From Membranipora membranacea (lineage: Eukaryota; Bryozoa; Gymnolaemata; Cheilostomatida; Membraniporidae), in NCBI GenBank assembly GCA_914767715.1, contig OU612069.1, positions 560,001-624,000 of the forward strand: DNA of 64,000 bases, written 5' to 3'. The position numbers and the translations under genes were made by a program. The notes beneath the pieces are model-generated. The model was given only the letters and a program-made list of their open reading frames with translations. It was not told the DNA's origin and made no database searches. Below, piece by piece: positions 12,201-24,500 of the stretch (positions within the stretch are counted from its first letter, which is position 1; every line of letters starts with the position of its first letter).

Positions 12201-15200
12201 AACATAACAGCACCTTTTGATGTTAGGTAACGGCTTGAGCTTGGTATATTTCTGACTATTATTATCCTTAATAGCCCATGCTGTATTATCCAACAACAAT
12301 GTGCTTGCACAGCGAAAAAATACCAAAAGAAACAAACTGTGGTAGAAGGTTGTTTTATAATTTGGTCTCAAAGAATTTCTGTTTCACACATGGTAGATGT
12401 TGTCAGCCACTGAGCAGTACAATTAGCTCCGCCTGACACAAAATCTCTAATCAGAAAAACTTCATTCTGACGAAGGAATTACTCTGTACCGATCTTCACT
12501 GCATATCATATTAGGCACTTACGCTGATATTCCGTAATGCCTGTTTAGTCTGTTGCTCACCCATTGCAAAGTAGTTAAATGCAGACTCAAGCAGAGTAAC
12601 CGGATCCCGGACTGCTGTGAAGTAGACCGTCTCGTGACGAGGCATCAGTTCATCTAATGAATATGAGTCTACGACATGCGACATGAATATATCAGGTTTC
12701 CTCCGTCCAAGTGATAACATTTTTGCTTTCTGAAATTTCTCTGGCCAAAACTGATGCTTCTCTACAAACAGAGCCAGTGGAATTAGATAATTTAAAGCCA
12801 AAAAAGATTGGAGTAATTTACTCTTCAAAATAAAGAATGAAAATTAGCTGTAAAGCCTGTTAATATTTGGGTATACCCCAATATTAAGTTACACTATGAG
12901 TTTCAAAAATAAAGTTATACGTATATCAGCTGGTTGAGCTCCACTGTTTTACAGTCTTCAAAAGGACCAAAGCAATGTATGGTCTGGCAGCTATTACTGC
13001 AGTAGTTATGCAATATTTTGACACTGAAAGAATTCATAGCTCTTCCGGGTAAAAATGATCTGTAGCCTTAAAAATTGCCCCCCCCCCTTGCCTATGAGGT
13101 TTCAAAATCTAGCGCTATACCAACGCAATATGCTACCACTTCAAAATATTTTAAATAACTGATTATTTCCAAGTTTGATTTGATTATTTATTTAGTTAAA
13201 CTAAATATATATTGGAGAGGGTCAAACGGAGCTTACTTTTAGAGAGTCCGTTTAGACTTACTTTTAGGGAGGGCAAAGGTCATGTTATTCCTCAGACCCC
13301 AGTAGCTGAGAATACTGGCCACAGTTGAGCTGGCTGACTTGTGCATCTTCAAAAAGTAAACTTTCTTCTTCTTCAGTTTATTTTCTTCGGGCTGTGATGA
13401 AGATTTCTCATCAACTGCAGCGGCTAAATAAAGGAAAACTGATTTCCAACAAAATTTTACAACAAAATTATGACGAGGACGACACATCTCCCCTCTCTAT
13501 GCTTAAACAGCCCCCTGTTCTACCATATTTGATCTCTAAACATGAAGATAAGATAAGAACATAAAACATGCAGCAAACGCATACAATATCAAGTTTATAC
13601 AAATAAAAGGTGCAGGGAAATAACCTTTGCAGAACTGCCAAATGTAACCTGAAGCTTGTTGATGATACTCAGAATTCTAGTATGACAGCCAGTCTAAAAA
13701 TAATCTGATTTGGGTGGGTCACATGACCTTGGGGTGAGTGGGTCACATGATATTAGGCTCTAAACTAGTCAAAGGTTTGTGGCTTGATATTGGCAGAGCT
13801 AGATTGTGGACAAGGGGGTATTTCAATTGGATTGAGCGATGCTTTACTTTTTGCAAATAACGTGCTACCAAAACGCTCAAAAGTACTGCTCACTTCATCT
13901 TTCAAATAGACAAAATCTTTCCCAGATCACTCACCCAGAATATGTATAGTTCTCTCAATGATTAAGTGATCACATTGCAATTTTAGCGGTTTTTGATTGA
14001 AGGGCCCTCCAGGAGACCTTACAGATGGCGGATCTCTCTCAACAAAAGAGAGAACATGGTTGACCTGAACTCATCTTTGAGCGGTACGAACATTGCTATT
14101 AGATGATGTTCAAAGAAGGAGAAAAAGCGGGAGTTAACCCGCAACACCCAATAATCCGCTTGGTATTTCTGCTGCTCTCTGACATAACCTTACCTTTCAC
14201 AGTGGGATCTATATGAGCTGTTGGCAGCTTCGTGGTGGTGGCAGGAACCCTTGAACTTCTAGCTTTATCACTTCCAGCAGTGACCATCCTAGTGACTGCC
14301 TTATCCCGTGGTTTAGTTACTACAGTTTTTAGATGGATAACAGGGTCACCATTTTGCGTTTCTGCTGCCGGACAAGTGACATTTGACCCTTGTTGGTCAT
14401 GTGACCCTTGTTGGTCATGTGACCCTTGTTGGTCATGTGACCCTTGTTGGTCATGTGATCCTTGTTGGTCATGTGACCCTTGTTGGTCATGTGACCCTTG
14501 TTGGTCATGTGACCCTTGTTGGTCATGTGGTTCCTGTTCTATTTTAGAGTCTACTGTAGCAATGTCTGAGGTGTTATTCTGTTCTATTGTCACATTGGCA
14601 TTCTCAGATCTGCTCCACGAGTGAAGTAGTTCACTTAGAGGATTTCTAAACATAATTATGAAGAATATAAATCGCTTTGATTACCAGGTTATATTGAATT
14701 ACTACATGAGTGGATATTATCATACATACATGATGGCTTCTATGTCATTAAAGGGACGAATCATTCCCCTCTGAGTGATCAGATCTACTGACGAAGAAGA
14801 TGAGACATGCCAAGTATCCGGAATAAACATGTCAGGAAAACTAGTATAAAGAGATGAAGCAGTAAAGAGCTTAATTAACAATGGCAGTGCTATTTATCAC
14901 AATCTGCCTGCTGGATAGTCTAGAGCAGCCATGCTCAACCTTGGCCAAATCGGCCATTTCGGCCAAATTTGTCATATTGTTCGGCCAAATGCACCCTTAC
15001 AACAGAAAAAAGTTGAGACACATTTTCACATCTTGTTCAAAAGTAAAAGACATAAAGGAAATTCTGCAGTATTTGGTCACAACAGATATATCAGGAAGCA
15101 CACATAGAAAAGTTCAATTATTGCTCTATTGTAGTAAAAGGGGTATATTCATGGGCAGGTAAGCAAGAAAACTAAGGGAAGGAAACTTGCCATAATAGCC

Positions 15201-17871
15201 CAAATATGCTATTGACTCTATTTAAGTCTATCATAACCAGGTGATATTAGTAGGAAACGTGTGAGCCATCCTTCAGCACTATGGCCTGCCTCAAAACATA
15301 CCTCCACGCCGATATGGGCAAGGCTTGAAAACATTGCCTTGTTTTCTTTCTTGTACCAAAACTCTAAGGGTGGCCACTTTTCTTAAGGTAACATACCAAT
15401 GGTTTGAAAAAAAGATTATATTATATTATTTAACATTTAAAATGTTTTAAATTGTTTGCCAAGGATTTATTTGCAAAAATTACTTAATCTAAGATTTGTT
15501 TAAACAAATCTTAGGTTTAGATATATTTGATGTAAAATGTCATACTATTCCAAGTAAAGCAAACAGTATCAAATTTGCCTATGAAAAGTTTGTGTTACAA
15601 CCATGATTTATATTTAAATGGAATTTAATGAGTTTGTAAATGATTCTGGGCATAGTAATTACTGTCGTGAAATGTCTTGTTGCTTAGACCAAAACAAGTA
15701 TCTTGTATTTAATTTGCCTATTACATTTTCTTGTTCGGACCCCCATGATGTATATATATATTCAAGTGCAACTAATTTGTTTGTATGACGGTAAACAATT
15801 CATAATTATTGCCCTGCTTTTAACTTCTCAATATCCAGTTTCAAGTGTTGGCTTCTTGCTCCTAGTTGTGAGATACAGCGGCTCGGATATAACACCACAA
15901 CGTATCCCTCATGGTGAACCCCTTCCTTTTGTTGCCTAACAGGCCCTCACACCCTAGTCTACCAATCCCCTCCTTGCCTCTTTCCCCTTACCCAAGGAAA
16001 TTAGGAAAAATATTTGCATTCAACTGTCCACTCTTTATCCCCATTTTCCAATAACAAATCACAATCACACCGCTGTTGCTCAGTAACCTCCCGCCCAAAT
16101 TAAATAATATATGTTATCAAACTATAGATGGGAACATAGGAGGTCCATAGAACCGATATGTTGCTGTGCTAACTCAAAACATCTAATCCTAGTTTCCATG
16201 TGTATTCGAACAGTGACTCCGAACTGCAAATGAATTTATACTGTGCTGAATAATAGCCTATTGCATTCACGGGTTGATAACTCCTAGACCAAATCATAGA
16301 TTATTTTCATTTAAGTCACTGAGTGACCTTGTGAGGTTTCACTGTCAACAAGGTCATGGTGTCCCATCTTAAATATTATCTGCTTTAAAATGTTCATGTT
16401 GCTCTGTGATGATCATTAAAATTAGAATTTTGACAAATTCGCTTGCCCAAAAACTCTTCTCATTATCCTATTTACGGACAATCTACCAAAATCACATATT
16501 ATCTTGACTGTATATCCTCAACTAAGTCCACTTTTCTGCAAGCAGTTAATTCAAGCTCTGGTTCCTACCTCCTAGGACTCCCATGTGATATTTTTAATCA
16601 CTACACAAATTTGCTGACGGCCATTTACCAACCTTCGCAATAAATTCACTGAATTTCAATTCAAAGTTTCAAACACGGAAGGGATCAGATAGACTTTGAT
16701 GTCCCTGTAATTCAAGAAAGAAAGATTCATGTGGCCGATTGCTTGTTAGTTTTTTTCCCAAATAGGGCTGGAATGCCTAAAGACCACCTCTGTCTCAAAA
16801 AAAATTTCTGGGGAGGCTCAATGCCACCTAGCGCCTGGTCCTATCACATTAAAACCCGCAGATACAGGCCTAGATATTTCCCATTCTTATCTGTATCGCA
16901 AGTATCTCAAGTTTTTTAATCAACCTTTTTTAATCAAGTAAAATATTTCCAAAAAGTAGTGCGGCCAATTGGTATGCTGTCAAACAAAATTTGGCTGAAT
17001 CCGAAAAAAGGTTGGACATGCATGGTCTAGAGACCCAAAATGTCTCTGCACTGCAGCAACATCGCCACCACCCTCAATACAAAGAAAACTCTAAAAAGTC
17101 TAAGTTTATGGGATTATGGAGTTCTCCCGGGCACCATTGACCTAGGTCCTAGACTAGATCAGGGAGGGTATGAGGGGTGGGATCCCACCCTTCCTGATCT
17201 AGATCAAGTATGGTCCATTTGCTATTTTTAGAGTTGCGCACCCTTCTCTTCGAGCCCATGGTGACAACAAAGCTTGTCAAGACAGACTACCGTAGAAAGA
17301 AGTTGACTCGGAACGCTGATCTCTACTACTACGACTATAGGACTAGGCGTTAATTTGAGGATAAATTCCCAACGGTTATAGTTAGATATAAACAACTAGT
17401 AGCATAGTGGAACTTGATCAATTTTAGAGGTCATTGGTTAGACAAAAGATGGCAAGGGACAAGATAGAAACATTTATTACACTATATATCAGCAATCATT
17501 GTACAACTACTGGTCAATAGAACCCTTAACTGTTTGATGCACAAGAGACTCAACAGATTGCGTTTGAACACTCTGGTGTCATGTCATTCAATAACATAAC
17601 ATGAAAACTTTGAGTGGAGTTGTTTCTGAGCATAATCCAGCCCCAGTGCCTACATGTGAGTTAACTTTATACAGAAACCAGATAATTCTCAATGCATAGA
17701 ACATTGAACGTTCTCTGTCAGCTCTCACCTGATCTCAAAGTCTAGATGTTGCTCTAGTCGTATATCCGTCCCGTTAGAGAAGGTCTTAGCGCTCCACATA
17801 AAAGCCGTAGCGATTATTGACACAGCGAGTACAGCGATGAACCAGAGCTTTAGTTTCTTGACAGGAATCAT
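9279..17871 (-). CDS. galactose-3-O-sulfotransferase family protein (Gal3ST-like), 8 exons, complete
   Basis: Exons, 5' to 3': 17729-17871, 14194-14645, 13262-13423, 12561-12761, 11928-12052, 11448-11562, 10363-10557, 9279-9508. They total 1623 bases (540 aa plus stop) and every splice phase matches. The protein is a type II Golgi membrane enzyme: short cytosolic tail, membrane anchor at residues 9-25, a long stem, then the catalytic domain. FLKMHKSASST (222-232) is the 5'-phosphosulfate-binding loop for PAPS and RDPVTLLES (304-312) the 3'-phosphate-binding segment. RFDIVLLTERLDECLILLR, ERWNWADKLIYEHF and RSIEQLCIEG match the order of conserved blocks in galactosylceramide/Gal-3-O-sulfotransferases. 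Substrate and paralogue are unresolved. The family is usually near 420 aa; the excess is the stem with 8 HDQQGS repeats. An in-frame upstream ATG at 18018 would add 49 residues; I prefer 17871 because the anchor then follows a short tail. The C terminus lacks the usual KSILGYNL-like ending. Confidence 0.9.
9739..9969. mobile_element. palindromic MITE-like element with GGTCTGGG flanks
   Basis: Two imperfect inverted arms of about 50 bases (from ACACTGACATC near 9750 to TCAGTGT at 9961) share TATCTCTGAT-GTTAGAG and ATCATG-TGTAT blocks. GGTCTGGG occurs at 9739-9746 and again at 9962-9969, consistent with an 8-bp target duplication, though three extra bases (GGT) separate the left copy from the arm. 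It lies in the last intron of the sulfotransferase gene. No coding capacity. Confidence 0.65.
10993..11121. mobile_element. short inverted-repeat element, copy 1 (related copy at 25520-25641)
   Basis: The ends are inverted: GACAAGTTTGATCCCTCT at left and AGAGGGAACAAATTTGTAC at right. The interior (AAGCTATGTATCACG, GACTCGATACCCTACTTT, GCAATACCACTCTG) recurs in the same order at 25520-25641. A non-autonomous MITE family is the simplest reading. It lies in an intron of the sulfotransferase gene. Confidence 0.6.
13815..14005. repeat. dispersed repeat, copy 1 (related copy at 37428-37610)
   Basis: GAGCGATGCTTTACT, CAGATCACTCACCCAGAAT.TGTAT and AAGTGATCACATTGCAATTTTAGC match, in order and spacing, a stretch in intron 2 of the mucin-like gene. 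The outer ends resemble a weak inverted repeat (TTTCAATTGGATTG and TTTTGATTGAAG). Probably a small non-autonomous DNA element. Confidence 0.55.
14388..14531 (-). repeat. in-frame 18-bp minisatellite coding HDQQGS x8
   Basis: Eight 18-base units lie inside exon 2 of the sulfotransferase gene and encode eight successive His-Asp-Gln-Gln-Gly-Ser blocks in the luminal stem. The unit length is a multiple of three, so copy-number change lengthens the stem without a frameshift. Units are nearly identical, with one C/T change near 14459, indicating recent expansion or homogenisation. The plus-strand Cys-rich frame (DPCWSC repeats) is the antisense shadow. Confidence 0.92.
14926..17024. mobile_element. 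hAT-like DNA transposon, about 2.1 kb, non-autonomous or decayed
   Basis: The ends are CAGCCATGCTCAACCTTGG at left and, reverse-complemented, CATGCATGTCCAACCTTTTT at right. Both are flanked by an exact 8-bp duplication GTCTAGAG (14918-14925 and 17025-17032). An 8-bp duplication plus a CAG...CTCAACCTT terminus is typical of Charlie/Tip-like hAT elements. Subterminal GGCCAAATCGGCC and TGCGGCCAA blocks repeat. Internal open frames reach only about 90 codons and I recognise no transposase, so it was probably mobilised in trans. It sits in intron 1 of the sulfotransferase gene. Confidence 0.85.
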
Positions 17872-18018
17872 TACACTAACCCCCGCCCCGGACTCAGATG
17901 CCTGTCTCTGACGTAGTGTTAGATCAGACTTCTTCTGAAACACAAAGTAAAGTGACGCGATCACTTCTAGGTTTCCATGGCCTCCTCGCACGATGAAGCC
18001 AATCTGCTCGCTCGTCAT

Positions 18019-20300
18019 TTACTGACCACATTATTTTTTTAGTTTTTCACTTATTATTATGAACTTTTATTAACCACCCATCAATGCATGAAGCAAATAA
18101 GACCATGTGAAAACAAAAAAACAAAAGAAGCAATAAGAAGGCATTGACGTATTTATGAGTATTTATAAAAAAGGCTTTTTCTGCAAAGAGCAGTTTTGGA
18201 TTTAGGGAGGGTCGTGGTTTTATGATGGTGCCTGTCATTTGTTGCTAGGTGATGTAGATGATGGTGATGTGGATGGCTGGTGTTCTTTCTCACATTATTG
18301 ACATACTTTAGGCAGCATACTTTTTTAGGGATATCATTAGAAAATATGTTTTTCATGCTATGGCTGCCCATTTTCGGTCTATCGAAGAAAAGTTGTTTGA
18401 AAACCCCTGATTACCTTTAAAGCAAAGAGAACTGATATACATGAGCTTTTCGGGTCATTCAGATTGAACGATGATGTCATAACTGTATCTGATTGTTATG
18501 TGATCAATATTCAGCAGAATCCTGTTGTGTTAGGTGCAGGTTGACCTGTAAACCCCATTAATTTTGGTCCAGAGGCAGAAGTTCAGCGAGATCGCAGTTT
18601 AGGTATTTTTTTTAGATAATTGGCAAGCATATAATTTGATAATAACATACTAGGCACTACTTTGTTGTGGATTCTTACAGTGTGGTCTAAGTGTCTGCCT
18701 TGCAATCAGATGGAGATTTATGCCCTGGGTTCGAATCCCAGCTTGGACAGTAAGCCTACTAGTGAAATTTAGTACCAGGTCCAGATAGCGAAATTAAACT
18801 CTAGCTAAATTAAACTCCTATAGGGTAGTTTCACATTTAGAGGACCTGATGACCTTTCATTGACCTTTGCAGCGGCTTTTGTAAGACTGAATACTTGATT
18901 TATCATTGAACCCTAACCTGTAAAATGGTTTTTTTTAAATTCAATCAATCCTCCTCAGCGATCTTACCATAATTGTCAGCCTCAGCAGATAGATACTGTA
19001 TCTTCTTATATATCCAGTATAAGTTCCCAGTTGAAGGCAGCGTGTGGACCTGAGGCTTAGTTCATAGACAGAGTGTGAACCTTAGCCTTAGTTTCACGGT
19101 ATTGTTCTCCGCAGTTTGGGCTTTTGAGGATGGTCTCAACGAGAGAATGCCGCTTGTATTATTCAGTTACTACTCAAGCTTTATGTCCGTCTGTTTTAGT
19201 ATGATTTAATCTGTTTGTCCTAGTGACGTAACAGTATGATCAGTGCAATGAATTCTGTCTGATCAAGATGTGAACCCTTGATACACGAGGCTCCCTCGCT
19301 AGCCGGTCTGACTTGGCACTAATTCTTTGATGCTTATCATTTAGAAGTGAGCGGAGGTCATTTAGCTCATGTTCCGCCAGACGGGGTCAATGGTAGCATC
19401 TCTCAACTGGAAAGTAAAGGAAGAACCTGATATTATATGGTCAGATGATATTTAATATCAGGGTGAAATGTCTGTACTGGACAACTGGCCAACTGGACTA
19501 CAATGGATTAGTTGTCAACTTGACCAAAGGAAAATATGTGTAACGTTGAGGCACTGAAGGGACTTCTTTGTCAATAACTCAGAGAGTTAAGATAAACTGA
19601 CATACTCATCTCTCAAAGGGTGACAGTTCAGGAGCAAAATATTAAAAGTTGTCCATATTTAATAATGTGAGTATAAGATCCTAACTCCCACGACCTCAGC
19701 GTACAGTACACTGCATGACTGCCATGAAAACAAAGAACACTTTATACAGGGAGAATGGCTCATCATACCCTGCTTCATCTTACACACTAATCCCTCTCCA
19801 GCTCGTCTCCCCTTGAAAAGTCTCATGTTAATGTGTTTGTTTGAAACTGTGTGGCTAACAATTAGTAACACACTTTACTGGGTGACACAATAATCTTAGT
19901 GTTTATACAACCTAAAACTCAGCCCTCTCATCGGTACATTAATAACTGAAATACCGGAGAGGATAATAGAGGGTATGGCGTAGGAAGAGTTCACCATACC
20001 GCATAAAGTTGAAAAAACTTCAAGTTAGAGCTCACATCTTTTCAGCCACTTAACTTTATATAGATTCCCATCGCATAAGATGTACTTGACTTAGGTAACT
20101 AAAAAACAGCTAATGAGAGAAACAAATTTGGCAACAAGAAACAATGATAGTCAAACACAACCTTTAGGTTTGGCTAGTTAATAGTGAATTTACCACTATT
20201 GTACCCAACCCAAAAGACCTAGCTCATCTATCAATTACAAAACTTTTACTTCATATCAAACAATTTTGATCTCATTTCCCCAATCACCTTGCTCTCTCTA
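18019..20300. other. intergenic region upstream of the sulfotransferase gene
   Basis: Probably holds the sulfotransferase promoter and 5' UTR on the minus strand. Apart from the tRNA-like sequence at 18676-18749 I see no supported gene. Confidence 0.45.
18676..18749 (+). repeat. tRNA-like sequence with A and B boxes (SINE head or tRNA pseudogene)
   Basis: TGGTCTAAGTG fits the polymerase III A box and GGTTCGAATCC is a perfect B box, with a CTGGG/CCCAG T-arm stem around it. The anticodon-arm region reads CTTGCAA, which would give anticodon TGC (Ala). The 7-base acceptor ends (TACAGTG and CTTGGAC) do not pair, so a functional tRNA is unlikely. A tRNA-derived SINE or tRNA pseudogene fits better. 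Confidence 0.6.
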
Positions 20301-20333
20301 AAATAGGCCTACAGCTGAGACATTTAGCTATCG

Positions 20334-21088
20334 ATGTCCAAACGGCATGATATGTCTCTTATGTATACTGCTTGGTATAATCTACTATCAGACACCGATA
20401 AAACACGACTCGAGAGGATCCAGCGCTCTGCTACTCGGATTGTGCTGCCATTCTCTAACAACTACGAGCAGATGCTGGACCATCTAGCACTGCCACCCAT
20501 CACAACATTCCTGCACACCACTTGCAGTGAACATTTCACTAGAATAGCTGACAACGATAATCACCCCTTGAACTCTGTAGTATTATTATCCGGTATTATT
20601 GTCTGATATAATCCGCACTGTTCATCGATTCACAAACTCTGCATATTTGAGCTACTTTATTGTACACGCACTACAAGCTAACTGACTATCTAGATAAAGT
20701 TGATAATGGGCAAAAACAGCATAAATGCAAACCACAAGATAATTGCTTTGACAGCTGCAAGGTAAACAACTTTGTATAACAATAATAAGCGTATGAACGA
20801 TATGATGATTCATGACATAAAAGCACTACAGACTACAAACTCTCGTATTAAAATAAACACAAACAGAACATCTGCTCGGAGAGCAAAAATAGATAAATAT
20901 AGGCCATCCAAGTGTAGAACAACCAAAATACAAAATACCTTTTTTGAATTTTATATGCGATTTTTTAACTAATGCAGCTCAGACTCCTTTTATTTTTATT
21001 TTTTCATGTATGTGCTGTACATTCGATGCTATCAACCTATCACAGGATGGATATTGGAATTTAGGCAATAAACAAACTTCAAACTTCT
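20334..21088 (+). pseudogene. 3' end of a non-LTR retrotransposon (LINE, CR1/jockey-like), frame-broken
   Basis: The first frame reads LSDTDKTRLERIQRSATRIV, then a Y..ML.HL.LPP block and NHPL: the conserved region after reverse transcriptase in CR1/jockey-type LINEs (LT..D..RLE.IQR.A.RII...Y...L..L.LP.L). A second frame from 20772 ends KCRTTKIQNTFFEFYMRFFN-stop, matching the usual RT.RYQNSFIP...FLN terminus. The two parts lie in different frames with intervening stops, so the copy is dead and 5'-truncated. The following about 110 bases look like its 3' UTR, ending in AAACTTCAAACTTC. Confidence 0.75.
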
Positions 21089-21254
21089 TAATTCACAGCT
21101 CCAGCACTCCAGACACCTAAAAGTTATTTTTATGCTAGTTTGGACTGTGGAGTTGAGGATGCTAGCTCCAAGTGGCAGCTTCATGGTCCTGTATGATAAA
21201 GATAAAGTTATAGAAGCTCACCTGCCGTCTGTTGAAGAAATCACTCCGTGTATG

Positions 21255-21567
21255 CGACATGTCGCCGCATGTTGCTTGCTCTATGTTGAATGTGACAAGT
21301 TGCTGCAGGTTGCTCTATGTTATCTGTGACAAGTAGCGGCAGGTTGCTCTATGTTGTATGAGACAAGTATCCGCAGGTTTCCTCTATGTTGTATGTGACA
21401 AGTATCCGCAGGTTTCCTCTATGTTGTATGTGACAAGTATCCGCAGGTTTCCTCTATGTTGTATGTGACATATATCCGCAGGTTTCCTCTTGTTGTATGT
21501 GACAAGTATCCGCAGGTTTCCTCTATGTTGTATGTGACAAGTAGCGGCAGGTTGCTCTGTGTTATCA
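21255..21567. repeat. minisatellite, about 35-bp unit, about 8 copies
   Basis: Units start with GCAGGTT near 21305, 21339, 21373, 21408, 21443, 21478, 21511 and 21546 and contain CTCTATGTTGTATGTGACAA. Inner units are nearly identical (GTATCC variant) and outer ones diverge (GTAGCG variant), as expected for an array growing from the middle. Confidence 0.88.
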
Positions 21568-24500
21568 GAGTTATAACTTCAGTACTGAGCTACTACTGAG
21601 TTAGCTCGTTAACGAAGAGAAAGCATTTGTAAACCCCGATACTGTGAGTGTTTTACTTTCATTTTAATCCCTTCAGCTATGATGTCTTAATGTTGAGTTT
21701 TAAGCTGGTATTACTAATAGTGTCTGCTTTGACTCAGTTCTATACACTTTTATTCATATTGTGAGAAAAGTGGATTAGCACATACAAGCTCACAATAGCA
21801 GCATCTGCAGCTGCAGTGTAATTTAATATGCTGTAGATACAAGTTAAATCAATATTTTTATCAATATAGAGGAAATACAACACCTTCACTTATTTATATA
21901 TCCTCACTATTCTTAGGGCATGTGACATATCTAATAGTAAGGTCAGCTATCTAAAGATACATAATTCTTTTACTTATGTTTGTACTTCACAAGAGTTCGC
22001 TAGATCAAGTTTGATGCCTGGATTTCAACTCGCTCCCGTTCTTCTGGAGGGGAGCAACTCCGAACAAAGGGAAATGGATAAAATTTGATGTATGAGTTCA
22101 CGAATGAACTTTAGTTCATTGAGTTCACTGCCCCTCTAAATTAATCAGTGAGCCATTTGTACTGAGAATCTGTATAGATCATCATCAGCTTAGGCAACCT
22201 CCAAACACCTCCCAACACACCACTTATGTCAAACCACCGAAACTTACATAATGCACTAAGGGATCGATGAGATTGATTGAGATGCTCATCAACACACAGG
22301 GGTGGCTTCATGCTGCTGGGGCCGGCCATGAGGAGGTTGTACTAGAGAAGGCCTCGAAACAGCGCTTGACTCATGGTTTCTAGCTGAAGACCTGTGTGTT
22401 GTGCAGTGGTAGCGCACCACTGTATGTTGTATCTCTACAATGCCCATAAAGGTATGTACTAAAGTTTGAATAAACTTTTACCAATGAATATTTTATAATC
22501 TTTGCCTTCATTGTTATAAATACAATGTTACTGCAGTCTCCTGTGTGCCTATCTTTGTTTGCGTCTTCAATTGTTTGTGTTTGTGCTTGTTTTCCTGTGT
22601 GTATCTGTGAATGTAATATGAGTGCTCAAAAAGCTGCAGGTATGAGTTTATGGTACGGCATATTATTCCCCAAACTCCTCTTTGCAGACGCTTGAGTACA
22701 CAGACTATGACCCGTAGGTTAGCAGCTGACAATCAAAGACTAAAGAGTCTACATCTAACAACCCCAAGGTTAGGATTCAGGTACGGACAACCATTTTCTA
22801 AACTTTACATTGCTATGCTGGCGAGAACGAGATGAAACGAAATTGACAATAGAATGTTTGTGTGGGTGGAACACTGGAAAATTAGGTTATTCATTTAACC
22901 TGCTTCAATTTACCACCTCACCAGTAAGAAGACAGCAACTTCAATTTACAGGAAAATGGGTCTAAACTTGATCATCTGCGCAGGGAAGGTGGGATACCCT
23001 CTCTGATCTAGGTTACTTGTTTAATAATGGAAAATCGGATTCATTTTAATTGCATTAGTGTAAATAGTGTGAATAAAATGTGCTGCATACTTCCCATAAA
23101 AGAGTTAATCTACTTGGAGGTCAGCTCAAACACTTTGATATCTTTTGACACAAGTTCTAGAAAATTTATGTATACAATAGGTTATATTTCTACCCCCCCC
23201 CCCTCCCTAAAACACTCTTCTAATAGCCTATTAGCAGACACTGCGGAGAATTAGTATTAGGTATCAGTATTGGTATTAGTATCGCTATGCATATATTAGA
23301 TAGATCTCAACATTTTCTCCAATGCTGTTTATAGATAATCCAACAATCCTAATAATGTAATAATAATGTCAAATCTACTCACCACAAAACGCTGTGTGAT
23401 CTTCAATGGGACTGATGAGTCAAACAATAATCCCGCCGTCAGTAATACACGCTCATCCAACCAAAGCTGAGGTTCGACCACAATACTGGGGCAGGGGGCA
23501 AGAGTTTTGTTGGCTCAAACTAGACTGCACGCTAACTTACTGCCTGACACAGGGTTACACCTCGCTATGATGGTCTCAGGTGTATGCTAGTATTGTTATT
23601 TCATAGAACAGCAGGTTGCACATCATATGACTTATAAATGATTACTGAGCGTCACTCAATGAAATCTCTATGTAATTATATAAATGATTAAAGGGTATTG
23701 TCCTGAGGAAAAAACATGTTGAGACACTCCTTTACAATTATAGGTTGGCTAGTCTGTCATATTCATAATATCGGATTCCTATTCAATGCATTAAAAAATC
23801 ACTAACAATGACTGAACGGACACTGAACAATGAGCACCTGCTAGCATATGCCTATGTTATATATAGGTGTTTTACTAGATTGCGACATTGTTCAATATGA
23901 AAATCCGGGATGGATAAAATATGCATGATGTATAAATATAATGTGGAACTATGCTGACAATAAGTCATGCCCATCCTGCCTCGTACCCCTCACACATGAC
24001 CAGCTGAGAGCAGATCTAAAGACAATAAAATTTATAAAGAAGGTGAGACAAGTAACAAGATAATTGCTGTAATAGTGGAGTGAATGGGTGGGCAACCTCT
24101 TTTTTAAAAGTTTATCTAATTTAGTTTTTTGGCTGGGACACGGTTGTGTACAGGGCTGGATTCTGGTGTTTCATGTGGTAGGGTAAAGGGCAGGGTGGGT
24201 GCGGGAAGGGTGCTGTAAATATTTGCATATACTTGTCAAATGAAAGGTAATCTGGAATATTTCAGCCAAATGCTGGATCGCACTTATAACCTGTCAACTT
24301 TTTGATACATCTCTACCTTTCTTGTTCAAAATGATAGCTTTGCAAAAAATAGAGTATGTAGTTTCAATATCCAAAGGTGATTGATGAGATTGCTTTTCTC
24401 TCACAAATTAACGCCAATGTCTTCACTGTTCAAAATCAAGATCTTGAAAAAGTAGTCGGCACCAGTGACAGTATATTGCATTTGTATAGAATAGGTTAAG

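Noticed and set aside
14232-14624. Plus-strand Cys/Trp-rich DPCWSC repeat protein
   Set aside because: Antisense of the HDQQGS-coding exon of the sulfotransferase gene.
18676-18749. Functional tRNA-Ala(TGC)
   Set aside because: Acceptor-stem ends do not pair; annotated as a tRNA-like repeat instead.
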